Below, piece after piece: positions 9,155-18,280 of a DNA stretch of 64,000 nucleotides (position 1 is the first letter of the stretch; every line of letters starts with the position of its first letter). Source of the DNA: Clostridia bacterium (lineage in GTDB: Bacteria > Bacillota > Clostridia > Lachnospirales > Lachnospiraceae); the NCBI GenBank assembly GCA_910574255.1, contig CAJTAK010000003.1, positions 326,589-390,588 of the forward strand, read 5' to 3'. Below the pieces are notes generated by a model. The model ran no database searches and was not told the DNA's origin. It worked only from the letters and a program-made list of their open reading frames with translations. A program made the translations under genes and the position numbers.

Positions 9155-10316
9155 AGGCCAGATTCCCTCCCGTTATCGCATTGATTCGCTCGGCGCTGCT
9201 GTTTCCCGAAGGCGAATCTATCTGCACACACCAATAAGGCGCCAGCTTATACTGTTCCGTCTCTTTCCAGTCCGGTACAACAACATACTCCAGCCATATC
9301 CGGGAGATTGTAACCTGCGAGTCCAATATGGTATTCTCATAAATTTCCTTTACCGCTTCCAGCGCTGCCTCCGCTGAAATAATTGTCTGCGCCTCTGCTT
9401 CCGGGCTGGCATCAAAAAATCCACCCCTAACGGCTATATAGCGAATCCCATCCTGATCAAGCAACATCGTAATCCGGCTTTCAGCCGTCCAATAGGTTTC
9501 CACCGCCATGGATATGCCCGGCTCATTGATGCCGCTGTAGATTGGCAGACCTTCCTTCGTCAGTTCATACTCCATATAGTACATCTCATCTGCGTCCGAC
9601 CAGTCATCGACCGTGGCTGTTTTTCCTCTCTGTGCATCTTCCTGGTAGTTCTGCGTCTGTCTGTACTTCTCATCCAACTCCGTTAGTTCTTTTTGATTTA
9701 GGGCATAAGCAGCAAGAACCTCCGAATCCTGTCCTGTCAGTTCTTTCACCTTTTCCTTTCCCATCTGAACGGCTTCCTCTGCGTTCAGAAAGGACAAATC
9801 CTGTATTTCTTCCTTCCGGAAAGAACAACTGCCGGCATTATAATATGCGGATTCCACCAGAGATACAATGTAATCGTCCCTTTCCTCGTCCCTGGCATAT
9901 GTAAAATTACCCAGGGGATCCGTACTAAAGTATCCGCCCTCTTTCGTTTCTGCGGAATAAGCTCCCGTCCATTCCGGGTGATCCGTTACGACTGCTTCCG
10001 ACATTCCGGAAAAAACATCCAACTCTTCTCTCGGAAACGCTTTCTCTGTCAACGCATACACGCTGTATCCCTGCTCTTTCGGCAAAACCACCTCCGCGTC
10101 AATAACCAGCTGATCGGACAACTTCTCGCTGATATGGTTTGTTCCGGATTCCGCCCCTCCTGCACTCCAGGCATTCTCCTGCGCCTCCTCTGTGCAGCTT
10201 CCGGCCGGTGTGCTCTCAGAGGGTTCTGCTGCCGTACCGGAACAGCCAGTCATCAGAATACCGGCGGACATAAGCACAGACAATGCAAACATCTTTTTTG
10301 AAATGTTCTTTTTCAT
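9144..10316 (-). CDS. Secreted lipoprotein of the ABC operon
   Basis: About 390 aa. The N-terminus is a lipoprotein signal: a lysine-rich start (MKKNISKKM), a hydrophobic core and the lipobox LMTGC. The mature part is acidic and soluble, with no domain I recognise; it has regions of YcdB/PepSY-like character (AEAALEAVKEIYENTI) but this is weak. I prefer the ATG at 10316 over that at 10328 because AAGGAG lies only one base from the latter; spacing to 10316 is long (about 13), so some doubt remains. As first gene of the operon it probably gives the extracellular partner of the transporter. Confidence 0.75.
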   Translation of the reverse strand: MKKNISKKMFALSVLMSAGILMTGCSGTAAEPSESTPAGSCTEEAQENAWSAGGAESGTNHISEKLSDQLVIDAEVVLPKEQGYSVYALTEKAFPREELDVFSGMSEAVVTDHPEWTGAYSAETKEGGYFSTDPLGNFTYARDEERDDYIVSLVESAYYNAGSCSFRKEEIQDLSFLNAEEAVQMGKEKVKELTGQDSEVLAAYALNQKELTELDEKYRQTQNYQEDAQRGKTATVDDWSDADEMYYMEYELTKEGLPIYSGINEPGISMAVETYWTAESRITMLLDQDGIRYIAVRGGFFDASPEAEAQTIISAEAALEAVKEIYENTILDSQVTISRIWLEYVVVPDWKETEQYKLAPYWCVQIDSPSGNSSAERINAITGGNLAYGE

Positions 10317-10525
10317 AGCAATAACCATACTCCTTTTTCCTTAAAATTCTGTTGAAGTCAATGACAACTCTCATTATCCATGTCTCTGTCATAACTTCAA
10401 CCCTTTCTGCACCAAACGACATGTTTTGTCTCTATTTGGTCATTCTTCCAATATTCACCCTAACCTTCCTGATTCTTTTTCCAAACCCCAAAATCCTCTA
10501 AAAAATGCCTTTTCATGCAATTTTT

Positions 10526-10554
10526 TTGTATTCTCTTATCCTTTATAGTATAAT
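10526..10554 (+). promoter_or_regulatory. Sigma-A promoter for the LytTR/GHKL pair
   Basis: TTGTAT at 10526-10531 and a perfect TATAAT at 10549-10554 are separated by 17 bases, about 46 bases upstream of the response-regulator start. No operator is obvious, although the preceding T-rich tract (10521-10527) may act as an UP element. Confidence 0.7.
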
Positions 10555-10600
10555 GTAAAAGAATTTATATATAGCAAATGTAATGAAAAGAGGTGCGAAA

Positions 10601-11305
10601 ATGCGAATACTCATTTGTGACGATGATTCGCTTGTAGTTGAACAGCTTCAAAAATATATCAGGAACTTTTTTAAAAACATCAGTTTAAAATGTCCCGAAA
10701 TCACCTGCTTTTCTGACGGTGAATCGCTGCTTGCAGACACCGGGGAAAAAGATATCCTTTTCCTTGATATTGAGATGCCGGGAATCAACGGCATCTATGT
10801 CGGCAATGAATTAAAAAGGGCAAATGACAACATTATTATTTTTGTTGTTACCTCTTACTCCCAATATCTGGATGATGCCATGCGCTTCCATGTATTCCGT
10901 TACCTGTCAAAACCCTTGGATATCCACCGGTTTTTTCGTAACATGAAAGACGCCATTGATTTATATACCACCATGGCCATCAATCTTCCAATCGAAACAA
11001 AACAGGGTGTGCATACCCTTCCGGCATCTTCAGTCATAGCGGTAGAAGCACAGGGCAGAAAAGTAACGGTGCATACAACCCTGTGTGATTTTGAATCTGT
11101 CCACAATATGCAGTATTGGCTGGAGCTTCTCCCCAAAAACCTTTTTTTCCAGACACACCGCAGTTTCATTATCAATTTTGAACATGTCACGAATTTTGAC
11201 CGCAATCTTATTTATATGACTGCCGGGCTGTCTGCTTACCTGACCAAAAGAAAATACAGCTTATTTAAAGAAGCCTATCTCCTTTATTTGGAAAGCATGA
11301 GGTAA
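10601..11305 (+). CDS. LytTR-family response regulator
   Basis: 234 aa. The receiver domain has the DDD triad at residues 7-9, phosphoacceptor Asp56 in LFLDIEMPG and Lys in YLSKPLD. The C-terminal half is a LytTR DNA-binding domain (VIAVEAQGRKVTVHT, then FFQTHRSFIINFEHV). Start at ATG 10601, preceded by AGAGGTG; an upstream in-frame ATG at 10583 has no site. It ends 5 bases before the sensor-kinase start, so the pair is an AgrA/AgrC-like operon. No autoinducer-peptide gene was seen next to it. Confidence 0.9.
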   Translation: MRILICDDDSLVVEQLQKYIRNFFKNISLKCPEITCFSDGESLLADTGEKDILFLDIEMPGINGIYVGNELKRANDNIIIFVVTSYSQYLDDAMRFHVFRYLSKPLDIHRFFRNMKDAIDLYTTMAINLPIETKQGVHTLPASSVIAVEAQGRKVTVHTTLCDFESVHNMQYWLELLPKNLFFQTHRSFIINFEHVTNFDRNLIYMTAGLSAYLTKRKYSLFKEAYLLYLESMR

Positions 11306-11310
11306 ATCAA

Positions 11311-12615
11311 ATGAAAAATATCATCTGCTATTTTTTCAGTTTTCTTGTGGAGGCAATGATACTTTGGCAGTACTCTTCCCACCTGTTTTCTGCCAGGCGC
11401 AAGCCCCGGGAAAAGATGCTTATGTTATGCGGTTTCTATTTTATCCTGTTTGGCGTGTCACTGTTTGAATCTGTATGGTTCAATACCACTTTATATTTCT
11501 TACTGAATTTTATTTTCCTGATTATACAGTGCTGTCCAAACTGGTACACAGCAGTATTTCATGCCTCCATACTGACAGCTGTTATGACAACGAGCGAACT
11601 GATTGTTTACGGGATTACCAAGCGGTTCGCCCCTCATTTTCTCAACAATAGCAGGGACTTTTATCATCTTTTATTGTTTTCGGTTTTTAGCAAGCTCATA
11701 TTTTTTGCTGTAACTTTTATATTGATGCACCTGATGAAAAAACAAAAAAAGAATGCGGAGCAGTATGACCGTTCTGTTTTCCTTTTTGTTTTTATCCCTG
11801 TAACCTCTATTTTTATTATGTTTACGCTTATAAGTATCGGCGAATCGGTTTCCCTCCCGCAATCACTTGACTGGATGGTTGCCATGGGAGCCGTTTTTCT
11901 GTTGATATCCAATCTCCTTGTATTTGGAATCTATCAATACAATCAAACAAAGAATATAGAATTTACGGATATGCAGTTACTGCTTCAAAAGGAAGCAAAT
12001 GCGGCAGAATACTATGGAATGCTGCTCTCACAAAGCGAGAATCAGAATATTCTGATCCATGATATCAAAAAACATTTGCAGTCCATTGACATGTTGAATG
12101 ACAAAAAGGAATCTGATAAAATCAGCGCCTATATTAAACAGCTCATGCTGTCCTCAGACCTGAAGGAAACCGCCCATTTGTGTGACAACGAAATGCTGAG
12201 CGCTATCCTGTGCCGTTATAAACGTCAGTGTGACCGCCAAAAAATTTCTTTCCATACTGATATCAGATGCGGGACAGTGGATTTTATTACAGATTCTGAC
12301 CTTACCTCCCTGTTCTGCAACCTGTTAGACAATGCCCTTGAAGCAGCATCCGGTATTCCGGAATCCTTTATCGAAATCAGCACAAGCCAAAGAGCCAAAA
12401 CGCCATTCGTTGTGATAACTATTATAAACTCCAGCAGGAAAAATCCTTTTTCTGATTCATCGAAGATGCTTTCTACTAATAAAGCAGATAAACGCAGGCA
12501 TGGTTTTGGTCTGAAAAGCATCCGAAGAACTGTCCGCAAATATCATGGTGATATTCAAATGTATTATAATGATGACACTCTGACTTTCCATTCAATTATC
12601 ACTCTAAAACAATAA
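11311..12615 (+). CDS. GHKL-domain sensor histidine kinase (AgrC/ComD type)
   Basis: 434 aa. The N-terminal about 210 residues make six or seven membrane helices. Then comes a dimerisation helix with the H-box ILIHDIKKHLQSIDML, an N box in LFCNLLDNALEAA and the G box RHGFGLKSI, which define the GHKL ATPase of quorum-sensing-type kinases. It is expected to phosphorylate the LytTR regulator encoded 5 bases upstream. The ligand is unknown; peptide sensing is the usual role of this architecture. The 224 bases after it (12616-12839) hold no gene I can support. Confidence 0.9.
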   Translation: MKNIICYFFSFLVEAMILWQYSSHLFSARRKPREKMLMLCGFYFILFGVSLFESVWFNTTLYFLLNFIFLIIQCCPNWYTAVFHASILTAVMTTSELIVYGITKRFAPHFLNNSRDFYHLLLFSVFSKLIFFAVTFILMHLMKKQKKNAEQYDRSVFLFVFIPVTSIFIMFTLISIGESVSLPQSLDWMVAMGAVFLLISNLLVFGIYQYNQTKNIEFTDMQLLLQKEANAAEYYGMLLSQSENQNILIHDIKKHLQSIDMLNDKKESDKISAYIKQLMLSSDLKETAHLCDNEMLSAILCRYKRQCDRQKISFHTDIRCGTVDFITDSDLTSLFCNLLDNALEAASGIPESFIEISTSQRAKTPFVVITIINSSRKNPFSDSSKMLSTNKADKRRHGFGLKSIRRTVRKYHGDIQMYYNDDTLTFHSIITLKQ

Positions 12616-12839
12616 AATTTCTGTTATCAGAATGGCGATAAATATTCCACCATACCGCTGATTGTTTTTTCTTTGTCGTACATAAGCATAATTACACGCA
12701 TTGAAACCAACAAGCAGCACGTTACGGATATTGAGCTGCGAGCTTTGTCGGATGTGCCAGGCATCAGTTATGCGTTTTTGATGGCGAAGAGGACAAATAG
12801 GAAAACAGGATGCCCTGTTTCCTCTAAGCGGAGGGAATA

Positions 12840-13199
12840 TCACTTCCCTTTATGCACTTCTTGATGCAATTCTAGTTTCTCCGCCCATTTCAACCCCTCG
12901 TTCTCTTTCAGAAGCCCCATGTGGTACAGCGCCTGCACACAGTCCACGTATCCCTGAATATAGGCACGCTTCTCTTGGGCGGATGCAAAATCCTCCAGCC
13001 GCTCTTTCATCTTCTCTGCCTTTTCCTGCCCCTCTGCAGGCAGTGTTTCCAGGAATGCCTCCCATTCCTGCTCCGTTTCCTTCCATGCCTCCAGAGCCGC
13101 CTCATATTCCGGAGTGCGCACATAGCTCTCCCGTTTCACGTTCTCCCCGTTCAGTGTGCCTAAGAACTGGGCTATCTTTAACCATACATCATTTAACAT
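12840..13199 (-). CDS. Conserved-type hypothetical protein (119 aa)
   Basis: A soluble, very charged and helix-rich protein (TPEYEAALEAWKETEQEWEAFLETL, with more Glu/Lys helices after it). No catalytic motif. The start at 13199 has AAAGGGAGA upstream. It is divergent from the XRE regulator at 13354, so the 155-base gap probably holds both promoters. Its coiled-coil-like composition suggests a small adaptor. I do not know the family. Confidence 0.55.
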   Translation of the reverse strand: MLNDVWLKIAQFLGTLNGENVKRESYVRTPEYEAALEAWKETEQEWEAFLETLPAEGQEKAEKMKERLEDFASAQEKRAYIQGYVDCVQALYHMGLLKENEGLKWAEKLELHQEVHKGK

Positions 13200-13353
13200 A
13201 GTATTCTCCCTTTCTTCTTATATTTTCTACATTCTCTTATATTTTTACCTTTACCGTCCATTATATATGTCATAGAAGAATTTTATCAACCATAATCGCT
13301 TAATTATTTATATCATAGCAGATAAAATTAGTCCATAGCAAGGAGGGTGGGGA

Positions 13354-13698
13354 ATGGACAATTTACTGAAACAGATTGGCAACCGCATACTAAACCGCAG
13401 AAAACAGCTCCGTCTGACGCAGGAAGAGCTGGCGGAGAAAGCAGGCATCACGCCCCAGACCGTCTCCTCCGCAGAGCTTGGCAAAAAAGCCCTGCGCCCG
13501 GAAAATATCATCCGGGTCTGCTCCGCCCTTGACATCAGCACCGACTACCTGCTCCTGGGTGAAATAAACGGAGGCGACTATTCTGTCCTGCTCTCTAAAA
13601 TCTCAGACCTTCCTCCCGCACAATACCGCCACCTGGAGGATATTATCAACAGTTTTATCCTGGCTCTTGGTGAGCGGGAGGCACAGAGCGGAAAATAA
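13354..13698 (+). CDS. XRE-family transcriptional regulator
   Basis: 114 aa. Residues 6-60 form a Cro/CI-type helix-turn-helix (RILNRRKQLRLTQEELAEKAGI, TPQTVSSAELGKKALRPENI) followed by ALDISTDYLLLGE, the classic end of the domain. A C-terminal helical tail may dimerise. A strong ribosome site AAGGAGGGTGGGGA precedes the ATG. It is convergent with the ParR-like gene (ends 13714) and divergent from the 119-aa gene, a typical place for an element regulator. It probably controls its own divergent promoter region or the ICE operon; targets unknown. Confidence 0.85.
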   Translation: MDNLLKQIGNRILNRRKQLRLTQEELAEKAGITPQTVSSAELGKKALRPENIIRVCSALDISTDYLLLGEINGGDYSVLLSKISDLPPAQYRHLEDIINSFILALGEREAQSGK

Positions 13699-13713
13699 TC
13701 CCCCCTGTGCTTT

Positions 13714-14115
13714 TTAACTGCTCCGGAACGCCGACATGGTATCCGCGATCAGCGCCAGTGTCGCCTGGTCTATTTCTTTCTGCTGTTCCCCTTCTCTTTT
13801 CTGCTCCTGCTTTACAGTTCCCCGCTCCGCCGCAGGTTCTTTCCTTACATCCGGTCTGTGGCCGGCCTGTTTTCCCGTTCCCTTCCGCTCCAGGATCTCC
13901 GCAACGATTTCTTCTATGGCCGCCCTGTCCACCGCCGGGGGAATCCTGATATCCGGCGTTTCCGGGCAGTGGATGTAATGGAGGACCGCATTCACAAGAA
14001 ACTGCGCCTTGCTGTGCGCCCCCTGTTTCTCCAGCAGGCGGATCACCGCATCATGGGACGGGTCATTTTCATTGAACTTGATGCTGAACCGCTCCCGGTT
14101 TTTCTTTTCCCCCAT
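13714..14115 (-). CDS. ParR-like partition/adaptor protein
   Basis: 133 aa. The N-terminal part (RFSIKFNENDPSHDAVIRLLEKQG followed by KAQFLVNAVLHYI) resembles a ribbon-helix-helix DNA-binding module, as in ParR/CopG proteins. The rest is a basic, low-complexity linker (KRKGTGKQAGHR to EQKREGEQQKEID) and a final amphipathic helix (ATLALIADTMSAFRS), which in ParR binds the actin-like filament. The start ATG 14115 lies 4 bases after the ParM-like stop with GGTGAG as ribosome site; the frame extends upstream but inside parM. Role inferred: centromere-binding adaptor stabilising the excised ICE. Confidence 0.7.
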   Translation of the reverse strand: MGEKKNRERFSIKFNENDPSHDAVIRLLEKQGAHSKAQFLVNAVLHYIHCPETPDIRIPPAVDRAAIEEIVAEILERKGTGKQAGHRPDVRKEPAAERGTVKQEQKREGEQQKEIDQATLALIADTMSAFRSS

Positions 14116-14119
14116 AGGC

Positions 14120-15031
14120 TCACCTGCCTGTTTCCATCTTGTAAAGGAACTCATATCCCTTTGCGTTGGCATGGATTTCTTCCACAAACAGGGCATTTCT
14201 CACCTTCCCGGAGGCTTCGATCTGCCGGCGCAGCAGGATTGCCCCGCCGCCCACAAATACCACCATGCCGGACATCAGATCCAGCATGCGCTCCCGCAGG
14301 CTGTTTGCCAGGTCGTTGACAAAATCCTGCGCCAGCTTCTCCACAAGGGAGACCACTTCCGGGGCATACGTGTCCCCACCGTCTTTTAAAATGCCGTCAA
14401 TGTCCGTTTCTTCCAGCAGGATATCAAATTCCGAATTTACCTTTGTCCGTATCCGGTTATACAGAAGGATCACCCCGTTCTCCAGGGAGTCGCATACCGA
14501 CAGGTCCGCCCGGCCGGAGCGCATCATCAGATAGTCCGCCGTAAAGCCTCCGATATCCACGACCAGCACCCTGGGCTTATCCAGCAGCCGGTCCATCATG
14601 GTCACGGCCGCCGCAAAAGCCTGCGGGTAGCACCGCACATCCTCAATATAAACCGTGTAGGGATTCTCCCGGTACTGGAAGTTTACAATGCCCCTGCCTG
14701 AAAAATACCGGATGAAGGACTGGTTCTGCGCCCCATAGTGGGCAGGCGGAAGCCCTACCGCCAGGGATACATGCACCACTTCTTCCCCGTACCGCTCTTT
14801 TCTATGGAGTTCCTCTGCGACTGCGAACAGGGTAAGGATAAAAAAGCGGTCATCCTCCGTCTTATCCCTCTTATAAGGGATCCTCTGGTTTGACAGCGTG
14901 TAAAACTTATCCCGGTATTCCAGGACCTCGCTGCCAAAGGGCCTGACAATGCTCTCCGTCAGCCCGGACACAAAAGGCGGGCAGTGGATTGTTTTCATTT
15001 GTTTGTTCCCATGGTCGATTGCAATTAACAT
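14120..15031 (-). CDS. ParM/StbA-family actin-like ATPase
   Basis: 303 aa. Actin-fold signatures: phosphate-1 loop at the N-terminus (MLIAIDHGNKQMK), phosphate-2 VVDIGGFTADY near residue 155 and the adenosine motif VFVGGGAILLRRQ near residue 265. Such proteins polymerise into filaments that push apart plasmid copies bound by ParR. Presence with a ParR-like gene on an integrative element implies an extrachromosomal replicating phase that needs stabilisation. It is the penultimate gene of the long leftward ICE operon and is preceded by a terminator-like hairpin (15101-15157). Confidence 0.85.
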   Translation of the reverse strand: MLIAIDHGNKQMKTIHCPPFVSGLTESIVRPFGSEVLEYRDKFYTLSNQRIPYKRDKTEDDRFFILTLFAVAEELHRKERYGEEVVHVSLAVGLPPAHYGAQNQSFIRYFSGRGIVNFQYRENPYTVYIEDVRCYPQAFAAAVTMMDRLLDKPRVLVVDIGGFTADYLMMRSGRADLSVCDSLENGVILLYNRIRTKVNSEFDILLEETDIDGILKDGGDTYAPEVVSLVEKLAQDFVNDLANSLRERMLDLMSGMVVFVGGGAILLRRQIEASGKVRNALFVEEIHANAKGYEFLYKMETGR

Positions 15032-15100
15032 AAGTTTCCCATCTCCTTTTTTATTTTATACTTATCCTTTACGCATGGATTACGCATTTTTCAACAAAAT

Positions 15101-15157
15101 AGAAAAAAATACAGGACAGACAACATATCCTGCCGCCTGCCCTGCATTCTGTCCTGT
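15101..15157 (-). terminator. Intergenic intrinsic terminator upstream of parM-like gene
   Basis: ACAGGACAGA (15111-15120 on +) pairs perfectly with TCTGTCCTGT (15148-15157), and on the minus strand the stem is followed by ATTTTTTT. It lies between the 208-aa gene stop (15181) and the ParM-like start (15031), inside a co-directional operon. Confidence 0.7.
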
Positions 15158-15180
15158 AAAACCTGTCCTGCCTATTCTGG

Positions 15181-15807
15181 TCAGGTATGTATCCCATAAT
15201 ACGCCTTCTCCATATTTTCCCACCCATGAAGAATGATTCCTCCGCAGATTCCGGTTCCGTATGGCGTCTGTTCCCGGAAGAAAAAGCTGTATGGCTCGAA
15301 ATCATCGTATATTGTAATCTGCCTGCTCCCTTTCCATGCAAAATGTCTCCAGAGAGCCTTCCCCAGCTTTTTCCGAAGAAGTTTTTCCCCTGTGACCGCC
15401 TTCAGATTCCGTCTGCTCTGGAATTCAATCCTCGGTCTGGGCTTTTCATCCAAAGACAAAATCCTTTTCTGCTCTCCGTTATTTTTCCTGCTTTCCCGGA
15501 CATACTCCTGAAACTTCTCATAGGAAAGCAGCACCGTTTCCTCTCTTCCGGAAACCTTTCCTCCGCCTGCGTCACTCAGCCAGGTAAAGTTTATGACCAG
15601 AATATCCGTCCCGTCCATTGTTTTCCGCAGTGACAGTTTTGCAAAAGAATGGATATCTGATATAACCTTATACCCCTTTTCCTCCATCTCCGCTAATTCT
15701 TTATCTGTAATCGTAAATCCCTGTGGGGAACGGTATTCCTCTGATAATGTCCTCAGATAAATATAATCCTCAGATGCCGACAATTTTATCATGGTTCTCT
15801 TGCTCAT
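15181..15807 (-). CDS. Hypothetical ICE protein (208 aa)
   Basis: Start at ATG 15807 (MSKRTMIKL) with AAAGGAGG upstream; the frame extends a little further without a site. The protein is soluble, with a basic middle (PRPRIEFQSRRNLKAVTGEKLLRKKLGK) that could bind nucleic acid and an aromatic C-terminus (FEPYSFFFREQTPYG). I do not recognise the family. Its position between the DNA ligase and the ParM-like gene suggests a replication or maintenance role, by context only. Terminator-like hairpins flank it on both sides. Confidence 0.55.
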   Translation of the reverse strand: MSKRTMIKLSASEDYIYLRTLSEEYRSPQGFTITDKELAEMEEKGYKVISDIHSFAKLSLRKTMDGTDILVINFTWLSDAGGGKVSGREETVLLSYEKFQEYVRESRKNNGEQKRILSLDEKPRPRIEFQSRRNLKAVTGEKLLRKKLGKALWRHFAWKGSRQITIYDDFEPYSFFFREQTPYGTGICGGIILHGWENMEKAYYGIHT

Positions 15808-15829
15808 TTGATTTCCTCCTTTAAAGACA

Positions 15830-15854
15830 GGAGAGAACTGTACAAGCTCTCTCC
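15830..15854 (-). terminator. Weak hairpin between ligase and 208-aa gene
   Basis: GGAGAGA pairs with TCTCTCC over a 11-base loop; on the minus strand it is followed by TGTCTTTAAAGGAGG, so the T-run is poor. It may be an attenuator, an mRNA-processing site or a structure affecting the following ribosome site rather than a full terminator. Confidence 0.4.
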
Positions 15855-15888
15855 CATACATAAAATCCTATTGTTTTAGATCCTTGCC

Positions 15889-17904
15889 CTATTCGCCGGC
15901 CATACGGAAAAACTGTTCCGGTGTCAGGACTTTTACTCCCAGTTCCCTGGCCTTTGCCAGCTTGCTGCCGGCTTTTTCTCCACAGACCAGATAATCTGTT
16001 TTACTGCTCACCGAACTTCCTGCACGGGCACCCAGAGATTCAATTTTTGCATTGATACCACTTCGGGTATAAGGCTCCACCTTTCCGGTCACTACAATCG
16101 TCATTCCTACAAAAGGATTCTCCGATACGGAAACCATGCCGTCCCCTGGTGAGTTGATCTCGATATTTAACATTTGCTGTAATACCTCCCATACGTAAAG
16201 ATTCTCTTCATCATAAAACCATTCATGGATATTGTTGTGCAGAGTATCTCCGAAATCCGGAAGCTGTGTAAAATCATACTGATGATGTACTGCATCCTCG
16301 AATTCCTCCAGGCTCCCATGAAACTGTCTGCAAAGCGTACGGCTGGCTGTGTTCCCCACCATGGGAATATCCATAGCAATCAGATAACGCTCAAAAGTCG
16401 TGTTCCTGCTGCCCTGGATTGCATCCCAGAGCCGCTGCCAGGATTTCTCTCCAAAGCCTTCCATCTGAATAATCTCATTCCTGTGCCTGTCCAGTTCATA
16501 AATATCCATATAGGTATGAATCCAGCCTCTGCCTATAAATTTTTCCAGTGTCGCTTCAGACAACCCTTCAATATTCATAGCCTTCTGGCCCGCAAAATGG
16601 ACGAACTGACGCAGCCGTCTGGTTTCACAATTTTGATTGTCACAAAACAGTGTCTTTGTGATCTTTTCTTTTCCATCCTCTATGGAACGACTTTCATGGA
16701 CACGGGTTGGTTCCCCGCAGCAGGGGCATTTATCAGGTATTACCTCTGCCAGAGAAAAATCACCACGGTCCAGATTTTCTTCCACATGGGGGATGATCAT
16801 ATTCCGCTTGCTGACCAGTATCCGGCAGCCAGGTTTTAGTTCCATGCCCTCAATAAAAGACATGTTATGCAGGCTGGCCCTGGATACCTCACAGCCGTCA
16901 ATCTGTACTGGCTGGAAAACTGCCACCGGAGAGATCTCCCCGGAACGGGAAGGGTTCCATTCAACTGCGAGCAGTTTTGTCTCATGAAGTTCATCCTCAA
17001 ACTTAAAGGCCAAACCGTCTTTGTAGTGGTGGCCTGTCCTTCCACAGGACAGGGAAAACGCAATATCATTATAAGATGCCACGATTCCGTCAATAGGGAT
17101 GTCATTATCACTGGCAAACTGCCGCAGTTTCCCGATTCCATCCTCCATCTCCTGACAAGTAAGGCTCCGCCTGCTTATGACAAATTTGCAGACCTGAAAT
17201 CCCAGTTCCGGAAGTTTTCGCAGTTTTTCTGACTTTAGCCCCAGTTCGGGAAATCCTTCCACCACAGTAAAAGGCATATACATTACTTTCCGCTCCCGGC
17301 AGACCGCACCGTCTAAAAGGCGCACAGAACCAGCGGCCAGATTCCTTCCGTTCTTATAGCGTTCTCCACTGCTGTCTGTCAGGGTTTCTCTCAGACGATG
17401 AAAATCACCGGGGCGGATGAAAGCCTCCCCGCTCACTACCAGTCTCTCCCGATAAGGAATATTCTGGGGTATCCCGGAAATACCACGGACATTGTGGGTG
17501 ACCACCTCACCGGTATCTCCGTCGCCGCGGGTAGCCGCCTGGGCCAGTTTTCCATCCTCATAAGTCAGCTTGACGGTCAGCCCGTCCAGCTTCAGCATCA
17601 GAAGAATCTGATGCTCACCCACAAAGGAAACCAGTTCTTCTACGCTCTTGGTCTTTTCCAGTGATAACAGGGAAATGGGATGGTTCGTCTTTTCCAGCTC
17701 GCTGACTGCTTCAAATCCCACTGTCCGGGTGGGGGAATCCGTCATCCAGATTCCCGTCTCCATCTCCAGCACTGCCAGCTCGTCACACATCCTGTCATAG
17801 ACGGCATCCGAAACAGACGGGGCATTGCCGTTATAATATTCGTCTCTGTACCGGTTCAGCTGTGCGGTCAGTGCCTGCACTTTTTCCCATGCATTCTGTG
17901 CCAT
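15889..17904 (-). CDS. NAD-dependent DNA ligase (LigA family)
   Basis: 671 aa, full length for LigA. The NAD-binding Ia domain starts the protein (YNGNAPSVSDAVYDRM), the adenylation motif is KLDG with Lys105, and downstream motifs include SGEAFIRPGDF and DGIVASYNDIAF. A four-Cys zinc finger (CPCCGEP to FCDNQNC), helix-hairpin-helix repeats and a C-terminal BRCT domain (NPFVGMTIVVTGKVEPYTR) complete it. It seals nicks using NAD. Borne on an ICE operon next to primase, helicase and recombinase genes, it is probably an element-specific ligase rather than the cell's housekeeping copy. The start follows the 106-aa gene stop directly, using its end as ribosome site (GGAGGTGGC). Confidence 0.95.
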   Translation of the reverse strand: MAQNAWEKVQALTAQLNRYRDEYYNGNAPSVSDAVYDRMCDELAVLEMETGIWMTDSPTRTVGFEAVSELEKTNHPISLLSLEKTKSVEELVSFVGEHQILLMLKLDGLTVKLTYEDGKLAQAATRGDGDTGEVVTHNVRGISGIPQNIPYRERLVVSGEAFIRPGDFHRLRETLTDSSGERYKNGRNLAAGSVRLLDGAVCRERKVMYMPFTVVEGFPELGLKSEKLRKLPELGFQVCKFVISRRSLTCQEMEDGIGKLRQFASDNDIPIDGIVASYNDIAFSLSCGRTGHHYKDGLAFKFEDELHETKLLAVEWNPSRSGEISPVAVFQPVQIDGCEVSRASLHNMSFIEGMELKPGCRILVSKRNMIIPHVEENLDRGDFSLAEVIPDKCPCCGEPTRVHESRSIEDGKEKITKTLFCDNQNCETRRLRQFVHFAGQKAMNIEGLSEATLEKFIGRGWIHTYMDIYELDRHRNEIIQMEGFGEKSWQRLWDAIQGSRNTTFERYLIAMDIPMVGNTASRTLCRQFHGSLEEFEDAVHHQYDFTQLPDFGDTLHNNIHEWFYDEENLYVWEVLQQMLNIEINSPGDGMVSVSENPFVGMTIVVTGKVEPYTRSGINAKIESLGARAGSSVSSKTDYLVCGEKAGSKLAKARELGVKVLTPEQFFRMAGE

Positions 17905-18225
17905 TTAAGCCACCTCCTCTATAATGCGGAATGACATGATCAGATATTGCTTCGTATGCTCGTTGTCGCTGCAGTACACACTGCAGATATCATTTTCAAA
18001 CTCCCAAAAGGATGCTTTCTTCCACCAGAGAACATTTCCTTTCCCATCGTTGGCAAGCGTCACTTCATTATCCGGCTCATCCGGTACGATGCTGTAGAAT
18101 CCCTGGGTATTGGACTTGGTGATTCTGCGTTTCTGCCCGGCATATTCCGTGCGGCAATGAGAAATGATCTCAATATTGGTTCCCTTCTTTAAAGACTTTT
18201 TTAACTGGCTTAAATTTTTGATCAT
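17905..18225 (-). CDS. Hypothetical ICE protein (106 aa)
   Basis: Small soluble protein starting MIKNLSQLKKSLKKG; basic N-terminal half, acidic C-terminal half. GGAGGACTAT precedes the ATG at 18225, and the frame upstream of it lacks a site. Its stop touches the ligase ATG (TAA then ATG), so it is translationally coupled to LigA. A terminator-like hairpin separates it from PcfJ upstream. The family is not one I know by name. Confidence 0.6.
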   Translation of the reverse strand: MIKNLSQLKKSLKKGTNIEIISHCRTEYAGQKRRITKSNTQGFYSIVPDEPDNEVTLANDGKGNVLWWKKASFWEFENDICSVYCSDNEHTKQYLIMSFRIIEEVA

Positions 18226-18239
18226 ATAGTCCTCCTTGT

Positions 18240-18272
18240 AAAAAAGACAGGATGCCGATAAGACATCCTGCC
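18240..18272 (-). terminator. Intergenic intrinsic terminator after pcfJ
   Basis: On the minus strand GGCAGGATG, a 9-base loop, CATCCTGTC and TTTTTT. It sits between the PcfJ stop (18281) and the 106-aa gene start (18225) inside the operon, only a few bases before that gene's ribosome site. Confidence 0.75.
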
Positions 18273-18280
18273 AGTATTTA

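Noticed and set aside
12616..12839. Small gene after the GHKL kinase (rightward frame with DIELRALSDVPGISYAFLM)
   Set aside because: The frame lacks a ribosome site and I cannot match it; it may be a gene fragment, but support is too thin to list.
15889..17904. Ligase as evidence that the 12-29 kb part is chromosomal core
   Set aside because: It is embedded and translationally coupled in an operon with PcfJ/PcfK and ParM-like genes, so an element-borne ligase is more likely.
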